From assembly GCA_963801855.1 (NCBI GenBank), contig CAWDGK010000002.1, forward strand, positions 868,001 to 932,000: 64,000 bases of DNA, written 5' to 3'. This document shows positions 9,289 to 18,474 of the stretch, one piece after another. Position 1 is the first letter of the stretch. Each line of letters starts with the position of its first letter. The DNA is from JACDAN01 sp963801855 (GTDB lineage: Bacteria; Actinomycetota; Thermoleophilia; Gaiellales; Gaiellaceae). The notes beneath the pieces are model-generated. The model saw only the letters and a program-made list of their open reading frames with translations, was not told the DNA's origin and made no database searches. The translations under genes were made by a program, and so were the position numbers.

Positions 9289-10492
9289 GCCCGTAGCCGT
9301 CCTCGTGGCGGCGCGGAACGAGGAGGAACGGATCTCGGCCACGGTCGAGCGCCTGAAGGCTCAGTTCCCCCAGAGCGAGGTGATCGTCGCCGACGACGGT
9401 TCGACGGACGGGACTGCCGCCGCCGCCGAGGGAGCCGGTGCTCGGGTCCTGCGGCTGCCTGCTCGTGGCAAGGGCCAGGCGCTGACGTTTGCCGAGCGGG
9501 AGGCACCGCGTGGCCGGATCGTCGTCTGCGACGCCGATCTCGACGGCGACCTCCGGCCGCTTCTCCTCGACGAGGTCGATCTCTCGATTGCCGTCTTCGC
9601 AGAGCGGCAGGGCGGAGGGTTCGGGATCGCCAAGCGCGCCGCTCGTGGTCTGATCAAGGCCCGCTCGGGTTTCGTGCCGGTCGAGCCCCTGTCGGGCCAG
9701 CGAGTGTTCTCCGAACACGCTCGTGCCGTCTGCTTTCCGCTGGCAGCCGGGTTCGGCTGCGAGGTCGGCGCTTCGATCGACGCCGCCCGAGCGGGGCTGA
9801 CGCTTGCGGAGATCGAGTTGCCACTCGGTCATCGGGCCACCGGGCGGGACGCAGCAGGCTTCCGGCACCGGGGCAGGCAACTCCTCGACGCGGTTCTCGC
9901 CTGCGGCCCGCAAGGGCGGAACTTTCGAGGTATCCGCCTCCCGCTCGTCGGCGTCCTGCTCGGACTCCGACGGGACCCGGCAGTCGCGCTCGTGGCTGCA
10001 CTCGGCCTGGCAGATGACCTCTGGAGCGGTCCTGAGCGCGGATTCCGGGCGCACCTGCAAGCGGGAAGCACGACCGGCGTCCTGAAGCTGGTCGGCATTC
10101 CGCTCGTCGGCCTCCTTGCGACGAGGAAGGTGTCCGGTGCCCTGCTCGTCGGGCTCGCAGCCAACTCGTTGAACCAGCTCGACACGCGGCCGGGACGGGC
10201 GCTGAAGGCCTATCTCGCGGCGGCCGGGATCGCTCGCGCGCCGGTCGGAGTCGCCGTCCTGCTCCTTCCCTACGATCTCCGAGAGAGGACGATGCTGGGA
10301 GACGCCGGATCGAACGCGCTGGGCGCGATGCTAGGGTTGAGTTCCGTGAGTCGTCTCACGGATCGAGGTCGCTGGCTGGCAATCGGATCGCTCGCCGCCC
10401 TCACCCTCCTCGGAGAACGGCGCTCCCTCGGTGAGCTGATCGAGCGCACACCGCTCCTGTCGCGCATCGATGCTCTCGGGCGGCAGTCGTGA
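9281..10492 (+). CDS. Fusion of a family-2 glycosyltransferase and a MraY/WecA-like phosphotransferase half
   Basis: The N-terminal ~210 residues are a GT-A glycosyltransferase: VAVLVAARNEEERI start, VADDGSTDGT nucleotide motif, CDADLDGD metal motif. From about residue 225 the protein becomes a polytopic membrane domain with the hallmarks of the polyprenyl-phosphate GlcNAc/MurNAc-1-phosphate transferases: LADDLW (Asp pair), ANSLNQLDTRPG (NxxNxxD-like) and MLGDAGSNALGAMLG. GTG 9281 is chosen since it overlaps the steB stop; a TTG at 9266 is possible. The last Asp-Gly of the usual N-L-x-D-G motif is altered (QLDTRP). It lies between steB and pyrG, suggesting an envelope lipid-linked sugar function, which is inference. 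Confidence 0.82.
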   Translation: MAEPVAVLVAARNEEERISATVERLKAQFPQSEVIVADDGSTDGTAAAAEGAGARVLRLPARGKGQALTFAEREAPRGRIVVCDADLDGDLRPLLLDEVDLSIAVFAERQGGGFGIAKRAARGLIKARSGFVPVEPLSGQRVFSEHARAVCFPLAAGFGCEVGASIDAARAGLTLAEIELPLGHRATGRDAAGFRHRGRQLLDAVLACGPQGRNFRGIRLPLVGVLLGLRRDPAVALVAALGLADDLWSGPERGFRAHLQAGSTTGVLKLVGIPLVGLLATRKVSGALLVGLAANSLNQLDTRPGRALKAYLAAAGIARAPVGVAVLLLPYDLRERTMLGDAGSNALGAMLGLSSVSRLTDRGRWLAIGSLAALTLLGERRSLGELIERTPLLSRIDALGRQS

Positions 10493-12141
10493 GGCAGCGC
10501 CCGCCGAAGTACGTGTTCATCACGGGCGGAGTCGTCTCGTCGCTCGGCAAGGGCATCACCGCGGCGTCGCTCGGCCGGCTGCTGAAGGCGCGCGGCCTGA
10601 AGGTGCAGGTGCAGAAGTTCGACCCGTACCTGAACGTCGACCCCGGGACGATGAGCCCCTTCCAGCACGGCGAGGTCTTCGTGACGGAGGACGGCGCCGA
10701 GACCGATCTCGACATCGGCCACTACGAGCGCTTCATCGACGAGAACCTCTCCCGGAATGCGAACCACACGGCCGGGTCGATCTGGGATCGCGTGCTCCGC
10801 AAGGAGCGCAAGGGCGAGTACCTGGGCTCCACGGTTCAGGTGATCCCGCACATCACGAACGAGATCAAGAGCAGGATCCGGTCGATCGCCGAGGCCAGCG
10901 ACACGGACGTCGTCATCAGCGAGATCGGCGGCACGGTGGGCGACATCGAGTCGCTCCCGTTCCTCGAGGCGATCCGGCAGTTCCGGCGCGAGGTCGGGCC
11001 CGAGAATGTGATCTACCTCCACGTGACGCTCGTCCCCTTCATCGAGCACGCCGGAGAGCTGAAGACGAAGCCGACCCAGCACTCTGTCAACGAGCTGCGC
11101 CGGATCGGTATCCACCCGGACATCGTCGTCGCGCGCTCGACGGAACCGCTCTCGTTGGAGATCCGCGAGAAGATCGCCCTCTTCGCCGACGTCGACACCG
11201 AGGCCGTCATCTCCGCGATCGACGTTCCGGACGTGTACCTCGTCCCGCGGGCGCTGTGCGAGCAGAACCTCGACGCGATGGTCTGCGAGAAGCTCGGACT
11301 GCCCTCCGAAAGTCCCGACCTCGGGGACTGGGACGACCTCGTCGACCGGATCGCCGAGCGGACCGGGAGCGTCGAGATCGCCCTCGTCGGCAAGTACGTG
11401 AAGCTCCACGACGCCTACTTGTCGGTCCACGAGGCGCTCAAGCACGCCGGGATCCACCAGGGCGTCACTGTCAGCGTCCGCTGGGTGGATGCCGAGGGCA
11501 TGTCCCTCGACGAGGCCCGCCGCGAGCTCGAGCAGGTGGACGGCGTGTTGGTCCCTGGCGGCTTCGGGTCGCGTGGATGGGAGGGAAAGATCATGGCTTG
11601 CCGCGTGGCGCGCGAGCGCGGGATTCCGTATCTCGGTATCTGCCTCGGCATGCACGTCGCGATCTCGGATTTCGCCCGCCACGTCGTCGGGCTGGACGGT
11701 GCGAACTCGACCGAGATGGATCCCGAGACGCCGTTCCCCGTCATCGACCTGCTGCCCGAGCAGAAGGAGGTCGAGGATCTGGGCGGGACGATGCGGCTCG
11801 GGGCACAGGCCGTCGAGCTGGCCGAGGGCACTCGAACGCGCGAGGCCTACGACGAGCCGGTCGTCCACGAGCGGCACCGACATCGCTACGAGGTCAACAA
11901 CCACTATCGCCAGGCGCTCGAGGAGGCGGGGCTCGTCATCTCCGGGACCTACCAGGAGGGACGTCTCGTCGAGATCATCGAGCTCCCCGACCACCCGTGG
12001 TTCGTGGCGAGCCAGTTCCATCCCGAGTTCAAGTCGCGGCCGACCAGGCCCGCGCCGCTCTTCCGCGAATTCGTCGGCGCGGCGCTCGAGCGCTCGCGGG
12101 CCCGCTCGGGCATCGCCGAGCCGGCCCGCATACCGGCCTAG
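10489..12141 (+). CDS. pyrG: CTP synthase
   Basis: Converts UTP to CTP using glutamine and ATP. The N-terminal synthetase domain begins with YVFITGGVVSSLGKGITAAS and contains KFDPYLNVDPGTMSPFQHG. The C-terminal class I glutamine amidotransferase has the nucleophile Cys in YLGICLGMH near residue 384 and the His/Glu pair in SQFHPEFKSRP. 550 residues is full length. The GTG start at 10489 overlaps the previous stop (GTGA). Confidence 0.98.
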   Translation: MRQRPPKYVFITGGVVSSLGKGITAASLGRLLKARGLKVQVQKFDPYLNVDPGTMSPFQHGEVFVTEDGAETDLDIGHYERFIDENLSRNANHTAGSIWDRVLRKERKGEYLGSTVQVIPHITNEIKSRIRSIAEASDTDVVISEIGGTVGDIESLPFLEAIRQFRREVGPENVIYLHVTLVPFIEHAGELKTKPTQHSVNELRRIGIHPDIVVARSTEPLSLEIREKIALFADVDTEAVISAIDVPDVYLVPRALCEQNLDAMVCEKLGLPSESPDLGDWDDLVDRIAERTGSVEIALVGKYVKLHDAYLSVHEALKHAGIHQGVTVSVRWVDAEGMSLDEARRELEQVDGVLVPGGFGSRGWEGKIMACRVARERGIPYLGICLGMHVAISDFARHVVGLDGANSTEMDPETPFPVIDLLPEQKEVEDLGGTMRLGAQAVELAEGTRTREAYDEPVVHERHRHRYEVNNHYRQALEEAGLVISGTYQEGRLVEIIELPDHPWFVASQFHPEFKSRPTRPAPLFREFVGAALERSRARSGIAEPARIPA

Positions 12142-12153
12142 TCTCTTCGTCTT

Positions 12154-12248
12154 CTAGCCGGCCACCAGGGTCTGCGAGGCGACATAGCCGATCACCACGA
12201 TCGCAACAACGAGACCGAGCACGATCAACGCTATGCGGGTGCCGCCGC

Positions 12249-12252
<4 letters not shown>
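12154..12252 (-). CDS. Possible 32-residue single-helix membrane protein
   Basis: On the minus strand a GTG at 12252 overlaps the reconstructed stop (12249-12251) of the proline-rich secreted protein. It opens a 32-residue frame, VSGGTRIALIVLGLVVAI and onward, that is almost entirely one hydrophobic helix and ends at TAG 12154. It is too short to test by composition. It could instead be a fortuitous extension of the disrupted upstream frame, which reads straight into it as the sequence stands. Function unknown. Confidence 0.4.
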
Positions 12253-12942
<690 letters not shown>

Positions 12943-13121
12943 GAGGTAGCTCTCCCGTGTAGTTGCCATTGAAGACAACGTACGTGGGCCAAGCTCGCTT
13001 CTGGGCGGCGGTGTCTGACATGACTCGAAGTTGGTGCAGATCCTGCACGACTCCGGCCACACAGACCAGATGTCCAAAAGGGCCAGGACTCTCCGGCGTG
13101 AGAGGCCCGTAGACTCGGCGC

Positions 13122-14255
13122 ATGCCGCCGAGCTGGGCGCCGGACGTCCTCACCCTCTTCACCGAGCTGGCAGCGATCCCGAGCCCTCCGGGCGAGGAGC
13201 GGGCAGTTGCCGACCGGGTGCGCGCGTATCTCGAGGAGCTCGGGCTCGAGGTGGAGGAGGACGACGCCGGGGGACGGATCGGATCGACGACGGGAAATCT
13301 CCTCGCACGGCTTCCGGCGACCGCGGCTAACGGCGGCGAGTCGATCTTCCTGTGCGCGCACCTCGACACGGTTCCGCCCACCGGGCCGCTCGAGCCGGTC
13401 GTCGAGGACGGCGTCGTGCGGAACGCCGGCGGGACTATTCTCGGAGCCGACAACAAGGCAGCCGTCGCCGCGATGCTCGACGCGACGAGCCGGATCGTCG
13501 AGGAACGCCGCGCGCACGCCGGGATCGAGCTCCTGTTCACTCCGAAGGAGGAAGTCGGGCTTCAGGGTGCCAAGGCATTCGACGCCTCGCGCCTGGAGGC
13601 GGTCACGGGCTTCGTCTACGACCAGGGAGCGCCGGTCGGCGACGTCGTCCTCGGGGCGCCGTTCGCAAGCAACGTCGAGGTCGTGCTCCGCGGCCGCGCC
13701 GCGCACGCCGGCATGGCGCCCGAGGAAGGGCGCTCGGCGATCGCGGCGGCCGCCCGCGCAATCGCGGACCTCAGGCTCGGCCGGCTCGACGAAGAGACCA
13801 CCGCGAACGTCGGGCTCATCGACGGCGGGACCGCGAAGAACATCGTCCCCGACCGCTGCTCGTTCTCCATCGACGTCCGCTCCCACACCGAGGAGAAGCT
13901 TTCGGGTCTCGTCCGCGAGATGCTCGAGTCGATCACCTTCGCCGCCGCGCTCGAACAGTGTGAGGCGGAGACGACGGTCGTCGAGAGCTATCGCGGCTAC
14001 CGCTTCGCACGGGGCGATCGTCCCGTGGCGCTCGCCTGTGCAGCGCTCGAGCGCACCGGCATCCAGCCGCGGCTCGGCTTCACCGGCGGAGGCGCCGACG
14101 CCAACGTCTTCAACGAGCGCGGGAAGGCATGCGTGAACCTGGCGAACGGGATGATGGAGATCCACACACCCGACGAGCACATCGCGGTCGCAGACCTCGA
14201 ACGGATGGTCGACGTGACGCTCGCGCTCGTCGAAGTCGCGCGCGATGGCGCTTAG
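13122..14255 (+). CDS. M20 family metallopeptidase (PepT-like)
   Basis: A 377-residue zinc aminopeptidase/carboxypeptidase-fold protein. Metal ligands are visible in order: CAHLDTVPP (His, about residue 79), GADNKAAVA (bridging Asp), PKEEVGL (catalytic Glu pair, about residue 141), and the C-terminal His in MEIHTPDEHI. The dimerisation domain begins near ASNVEVVLRGRAAHAG. Similarity is closest to peptidase T-like proteins; the substrate is not determinable. ATG 13122 follows about 180 bases of non-coding sequence divergent from the proline-rich gene. The stop overlaps the DUF3866 start by 11 bases. Confidence 0.88.
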   Translation: MPPSWAPDVLTLFTELAAIPSPPGEERAVADRVRAYLEELGLEVEEDDAGGRIGSTTGNLLARLPATAANGGESIFLCAHLDTVPPTGPLEPVVEDGVVRNAGGTILGADNKAAVAAMLDATSRIVEERRAHAGIELLFTPKEEVGLQGAKAFDASRLEAVTGFVYDQGAPVGDVVLGAPFASNVEVVLRGRAAHAGMAPEEGRSAIAAAARAIADLRLGRLDEETTANVGLIDGGTAKNIVPDRCSFSIDVRSHTEEKLSGLVREMLESITFAAALEQCEAETTVVESYRGYRFARGDRPVALACAALERTGIQPRLGFTGGGADANVFNERGKACVNLANGMMEIHTPDEHIAVADLERMVDVTLALVEVARDGA

Positions 14256-15225
14256 CCTCCGTCGCGGGACCGTCACGGCGATCTTGGAGGTCCACGAGGA
14301 GCTGATTCGTCTCGAGGTCGACGGAGCTTCGACGGTCGCCTACCCGCGACTGACCGGGCCGGTGGAAGTCGGCGACGAGGTGGTCGTGAACGTCCAGGCG
14401 CGGGACCTGGAGCTCGGCTCGGGCGGCTTCGACGTCCTGTACGTAAACCTCACGCGTGGCCTCGAGCTGGCGCCGGACGAGGGTGCCCATGTGATGACCC
14501 TTCCGTACACGCCGCTCCAGTCGGCCGCCCGGCATGTCGAGGAGGACGGGCCGCTCGCCGCGAGCCTCGACGGCATGCCGGTGGTCTGCTGCTCGCTCCA
14601 CAGCCAGCTTGCGCCTGTCTGCGCGGCGCTCGAGGCACGCGTGGCCTACGTGCAGCTGGGCGGCGGCGCGCTGCCGGTTTCCCTCTCGGACACCGTCCGT
14701 GCGCTCAAGCGCGAAGGGCTGCTCGAGACCGCGGTCGCCGCCGCACCCTGCTTCGACGGGGACTTCCAGGCCGTGACCCCGGCGTCGGCTCTCGCCTGGT
14801 GCGCGGCTCAGGGATACGAGGCGGCGGTTTGCTCTATCGGGCCGGGAATCGTCGGCACGGGCTCGCTCCTCGGCCACGGTGGCCTCGCGGCCGCAGTCGC
14901 GGCAAACACGGCCGCGGCGCTCGGCGGCGTTCCCGTCCTGGCCGTGCGAATGTCGGAAGCGGATGCGCGAGAGCGGCACAAGGGCGTCTCGCACCATGTT
15001 CGGGCAATTCTCGATCTCTGCCTCACAGACGTCGCGATCGCGTGGCCTCGCGGCCTGGACGCGCCGGAGTGGCTGGCGCCGCACGAGGAGGTCGATGTCG
15101 AGGGTTGGCGCGAGGCTTGCGCTCGCCTCCCGCTTTCGCACATGGGCCGTGGGATCGACGACGACGCGAGCTTCTTCATGTCCGCCTACGCAGCCGGCAA
15201 GGCGGCGCGGGCGCGGCTCCGCTGA
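14245..15225 (+). CDS. DUF3866 family protein
   Basis: A 326-residue soluble protein of a conserved family of unknown function found across actinobacteria and some Firmicutes. It opens with a small beta-rich region (RRGTVTAILEVHEELIRLEV), and contains the family's glycine-rich segments (QLGGGALPVSLSDTVRAL and CSIGPGIVGTGSLLGHGG) and a late HKGVSHHVRAIL histidine motif. ATG 14245 overlaps the upstream M20 peptidase. The stop overlaps the aldo/keto reductase start (TGATG). Function unknown. Confidence 0.88.
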   Translation: MALSLRRGTVTAILEVHEELIRLEVDGASTVAYPRLTGPVEVGDEVVVNVQARDLELGSGGFDVLYVNLTRGLELAPDEGAHVMTLPYTPLQSAARHVEEDGPLAASLDGMPVVCCSLHSQLAPVCAALEARVAYVQLGGGALPVSLSDTVRALKREGLLETAVAAAPCFDGDFQAVTPASALAWCAAQGYEAAVCSIGPGIVGTGSLLGHGGLAAAVAANTAAALGGVPVLAVRMSEADARERHKGVSHHVRAILDLCLTDVAIAWPRGLDAPEWLAPHEEVDVEGWREACARLPLSHMGRGIDDDASFFMSAYAAGKAARARLR

Positions 15226-16001
15226 TGGAGGAGCGCAAGCTCGGACCCGTCGTCGGCCTCGGCACCTGGAACAGCTTCGGCGGCGACGACGAGCTTGCCG
15301 CCGACGTCGTCGGCGCGGCGCTCGGGTCGGGAGTCCAACTCTTCGACTCCTCGCCGATGTACGGGCGAGCGGAGCGGTCGCTCGGTCGTGCGCTCGAGGG
15401 CAAACGCGAGCGCGCCGCCGTCGCGACGAAGATCTGGGCTCCCACCGTCGAGCAGGGACGAGCGCAGTTCGAGGCTCAGCTGGGCTGGTACGGGCGAGTC
15501 GAGGTCGAGCAGGTGCACAACCTCGTCTCGTGGCGCGAGCAGCTTCCCTGGCTCGAGGGGGAGCGCGAGTCCGGCACGATCGACAGAATCGGCGTCACCC
15601 ACTACGCGCCCTCGTCGTTCCGCGAGCTCGCGGAGGCCATGCGCACAGGCCGGTTCGACACGGTTCAGCTCCCGTACAACCCCCACGAGCGAGAGTGCGA
15701 GCGCGAGCTGCTTCCGCTCGCCGACGAGCTTGGCATGGCCGTGATCGTGATGCGGCCGCTCGGCGAGGGCGAGCTGCTCGAGCGCCCACCGGCCGACGAC
15801 GACCTCGAGCCGCTGCTCGAGTTCGGCGTCGACAGCTGGCCGCTGGCGCTCCTGAAGTGGGCGCTCTCCGACGAGCGGATCGACGTGGTCATCCCGGCGA
15901 CGCGGAACCCGCTGCACGCCGCGCAGAACGCGCGTGCAGGTGAGCCACCGTGGTTCGGGCCCGACGAGCGGCGTCTGGTCGAGCGGCTTGCACGCGCGTA
16001 A
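15225..16001 (+). CDS. Aldo/keto reductase family oxidoreductase
   Basis: 258 residues, a TIM-barrel NADPH-dependent reductase. The motif FDSSPMYGRAE supplies the catalytic Asp and Tyr (about residue 46), ATKIWAP is the usual Lys-containing strand, QVHNLV replaces the canonical His motif, and VIPATRNP is the C-terminal cofactor strand. The protein is shorter than typical AKRs (about 280-320), missing part of the C-terminal loop. ATG 15225 overlaps the DUF3866 stop. Substrate unknown. Confidence 0.9.
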   Translation: MEERKLGPVVGLGTWNSFGGDDELAADVVGAALGSGVQLFDSSPMYGRAERSLGRALEGKRERAAVATKIWAPTVEQGRAQFEAQLGWYGRVEVEQVHNLVSWREQLPWLEGERESGTIDRIGVTHYAPSSFRELAEAMRTGRFDTVQLPYNPHERECERELLPLADELGMAVIVMRPLGEGELLERPPADDDLEPLLEFGVDSWPLALLKWALSDERIDVVIPATRNPLHAAQNARAGEPPWFGPDERRLVERLARA

Positions 16002-16019
16002 CGGAATAATCCTCCTCGG

Positions 16020-17144
16020 ATGAACATCGGCGTCGCCAAAGAGATCAAGCAGGACGAGTACCGCGTGGCCCTGACGCCTGCCGGCGCGCTCGAGCTCACC
16101 CGGCGCGGCCACAGCGTCGTCATCGAGCAGGGAGCAGGCGAGGGGAGCGCGTTCTCCGACTCGGCATACACGGGCGTCGGTGCCCGGATCGGCACGGTCG
16201 AGGAGGTCTGGGCGGATTCCGAGCTCGTCCTGAAAGTCAAGGAGCCTCTGGCCGAGGAGTACGGGCGCCTGCGCGACGGGCAGGTGCTCTTCACGTACCT
16301 CCATCTCGCGGCGAGCGACGAGCTGACGAGGGCGTTGATGGCGAGCGGCGCTGCGTGCGTCGCCTACGAAACGGTCGAGACGGACGACCGGGGCCTTCCA
16401 TTGCTGGCGCCGATGAGCGAGATCGCGGGCCGCCTGGCCTCGCAGGCCGGCGCGGCCTTCCTGGAGAAGCCGCACGGCGGTCGTGGCCTGCTCCTCGGCG
16501 GCGTGCCGGGCGTCGCCCCCGGGAAGGCCGTCGTGATCGGCGGCGGGATGGTCGGCTACAACGCCGCGGTCATCGCGCTCGGTCTCGGTGCCGAGGTGAC
16601 GATCCTCGAGCGGTCGATCGACCGCATGCGGCACCTCGAGGAAGTGCTCGGCGCGCGGGTCACCCTCCTGATGTCCTCGGCGCTCCAGATCGAGGAGTCG
16701 GTGGCCGAGGCGGACCTCGTCGTCGGCGCAGTCCTGATCCCCGGTGCGCTGGCGCCGAAGTTGATCACCCGCGAGATGGTCACAGGGATGAAGGAAGGCT
16801 CAGTCGTCGCCGATGTCGCGATCGACCAGGGCGGCTGCGTCGAGACCTCGCATCCGACGACTCACTCCGAGCCGGTGTTCGTCGTCGACGGCGTCACGCA
16901 CTACTGCGTCGCCAACATGCCCGGCGCGGTGCCGATCACCTCGACGAAGGCGTTGACGAACGCGACGCTCCCCTACGTCGAGGCGATCGCAGATCTCGGC
17001 CTCCGCGACGCGGTGGCGCAGAACCAGGCACTTGCCCGGGGCGTCAACGTGCTCGACGGGCGTGTGACGTACGAAGCCGTCGCCGAGGCGCATGGCCTCG
17101 AGTACACACCCCTCGAGGACGCTCTTCCGCTGTTGCCGGTCTAG
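16020..17144 (+). CDS. ald: Alanine dehydrogenase
   Basis: NAD-dependent interconversion of L-alanine and pyruvate plus ammonia. The N-terminal MNIGVAKEIKQDEYRVALTP is diagnostic, LVLKVKEPLAEEY carries the catalytic Lys, LFTYLHLAA the catalytic His, and GGGMVGYNAAVIALGLGAEV the Rossmann NAD motif. 374 residues is full length. A cluster GGAT lies six to nine bases before the ATG. The TAG overlaps, tail to tail, the stop of a small minus-strand membrane gene. Confidence 0.96.
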   Translation: MNIGVAKEIKQDEYRVALTPAGALELTRRGHSVVIEQGAGEGSAFSDSAYTGVGARIGTVEEVWADSELVLKVKEPLAEEYGRLRDGQVLFTYLHLAASDELTRALMASGAACVAYETVETDDRGLPLLAPMSEIAGRLASQAGAAFLEKPHGGRGLLLGGVPGVAPGKAVVIGGGMVGYNAAVIALGLGAEVTILERSIDRMRHLEEVLGARVTLLMSSALQIEESVAEADLVVGAVLIPGALAPKLITREMVTGMKEGSVVADVAIDQGGCVETSHPTTHSEPVFVVDGVTHYCVANMPGAVPITSTKALTNATLPYVEAIADLGLRDAVAQNQALARGVNVLDGRVTYEAVAEAHGLEYTPLEDALPLLPV

Positions 17145-17287
17145 CCTGCGGTTGGTTTCGGCTTCTGGTTCTTCGCCTTGCGGCTCGAAGGCGAGATCCG
17201 CACGATCGCGTAGGTCACCCCGGCGGCAAGCCCGATCGTGGCCACGATGTAGCCGGCCATGCCGAGTAGTCCGAGGGCAGTCTCCAC
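17141..17287 (-). CDS. Small single-helix membrane protein with basic tail
   Basis: A 48-residue frame on the minus strand, GTG at 17287 to TAG at 17141, fills the gap between ald and deoB. It reads VETALGLLGMAGYIVATI and continues hydrophobic to about residue 30, then ends in a Lys/Pro-rich tail (SSRKAKNQKPKPTAG). The pattern of one membrane helix plus positive cytoplasmic tail looks like real protein rather than chance. It converges on ald with four bases of overlap. No family recognised; too short for most gene finders. Confidence 0.55.
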   Translation of the reverse strand: METALGLLGMAGYIVATIGLAAGVTYAIVRISPSSRKAKNQKPKPTAG

Positions 17288-17307
17288 AGCGAAATTAGGA
17301 TACCCGC

Positions 17308-18474
17308 ATGCCTCGCGCGTGCGTCATCGTGCTGGACGCCGTCGGGGCAGGAGAACTGCCGGATGCGGCCGACTACGGAGACGCGGGCTCGGACACGCTC
17401 GGCAACGTCGCAAAGGCTGTAGGCGGTCTCGACCTCCCGTCCCTCGAGGCATTCGGTCTGGGCAACGTCAAGGAGCTCGCCGGCTGCCCACAGCAGCCCG
17501 GCGCTCCGGCAATCGCGGGCCGGCTGCTCGAACGGTCGAAGGGCAAGGACACGACCGCAGGCCACTGGGAGCTCATGGGCGTCGTCACCGCGCAGCCATT
17601 TCCGACGTACCCCCACGGCTTCCCGTTCGACGTCGTCGATTCGTTCGCGCACAAGACCGGGCGTGGCGTCCTCGGCAACAAGGCGGCTTCGGGAACGGAG
17701 ATCATCGACGAGCTCGGCGAGGAGCATCAACGCACCGGGAAGTGGATCGTCTACACCTCGGGCGACTCCGTCTTCCAGGTCGCCGCGCACACGGAGACGA
17801 TTCCGCTGGACGAGCTCTACGCGGGATGCGAGTCCGCCCGCGAGATCCTTACCGGCAAACACGGGGTCGGACGGGTGATCGCCCGACCGTTCGAGGGCGA
17901 GCCCGGGAACTACGCGAGGACGCCCGACCGGCATGACTGGTCCTTGAAGCCGCGTCAACCGAACTATCTGACGCTCGTCCGCGAGGCGGGCCACACCGTG
18001 CACGGGGTCGGAAAGATCCGGGACATCTTCGCCGGCTGCGACGTCGACGAGTCTCATCCGACGCGGTCGAACGTCGAAGGGATCACGCAGACAGAGCGGC
18101 TCCTGAAGGAGATCGACGACGGGCTGATCTTCGTCAACCTCGTGGAGACCGACATGCTCTGGGGACACCGAAACGACCCCGTCAACTTCCACCGCTGCCT
18201 GCAGGACTTCGATCGCCGTCTGCCCGACCTGCTGGGTGCCCTGCGTGAGGGCGACCTCTTCGTGATCACCTCTGATCACGGTTGCGACCCGACGACGGCC
18301 TCCACCGACCACTCTCGCGAGCATGCGCTGCTCCTGGCCTACGTCGAGGGTCGAAACGCCCGCGGGGCGCGGCACGACGGCGAGCTCTCCGACGTCGGCG
18401 CGACCGTGAACCGGTGGCTCGGCGGCAAGGCCGGAGCGCGTGGCCTGCCCGGCAGCCTGATCGTCGAGCCGTGA
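17308..18474 (+). CDS. deoB: Phosphopentomutase
   Basis: Interconverts (deoxy)ribose 1-phosphate and 5-phosphate in nucleoside catabolism. An alkaline-phosphatase superfamily metalloenzyme: first metal motif VIVLDAVGAGELPDA at the N-terminus, KDTTAGHWE (catalytic Thr), and the late FVITSDHGCDPTTASTDHSR metal cluster. 388 residues is full length. ATG 17308 follows a 20-base gap from the divergent small membrane gene. The stop overlaps the deoA start (GTGA), giving a deoB-deoA operon. Confidence 0.96.
   Translation: MPRACVIVLDAVGAGELPDAADYGDAGSDTLGNVAKAVGGLDLPSLEAFGLGNVKELAGCPQQPGAPAIAGRLLERSKGKDTTAGHWELMGVVTAQPFPTYPHGFPFDVVDSFAHKTGRGVLGNKAASGTEIIDELGEEHQRTGKWIVYTSGDSVFQVAAHTETIPLDELYAGCESAREILTGKHGVGRVIARPFEGEPGNYARTPDRHDWSLKPRQPNYLTLVREAGHTVHGVGKIRDIFAGCDVDESHPTRSNVEGITQTERLLKEIDDGLIFVNLVETDMLWGHRNDPVNFHRCLQDFDRRLPDLLGALREGDLFVITSDHGCDPTTASTDHSREHALLLAYVEGRNARGARHDGELSDVGATVNRWLGGKAGARGLPGSLIVEP

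Noticed and set aside
15225..16001. Aldo/keto reductase and alanine dehydrogenase as a defined pathway
   Set aside because: They are adjacent but 18 bases apart with unrelated chemistry; no evidence for a shared substrate.
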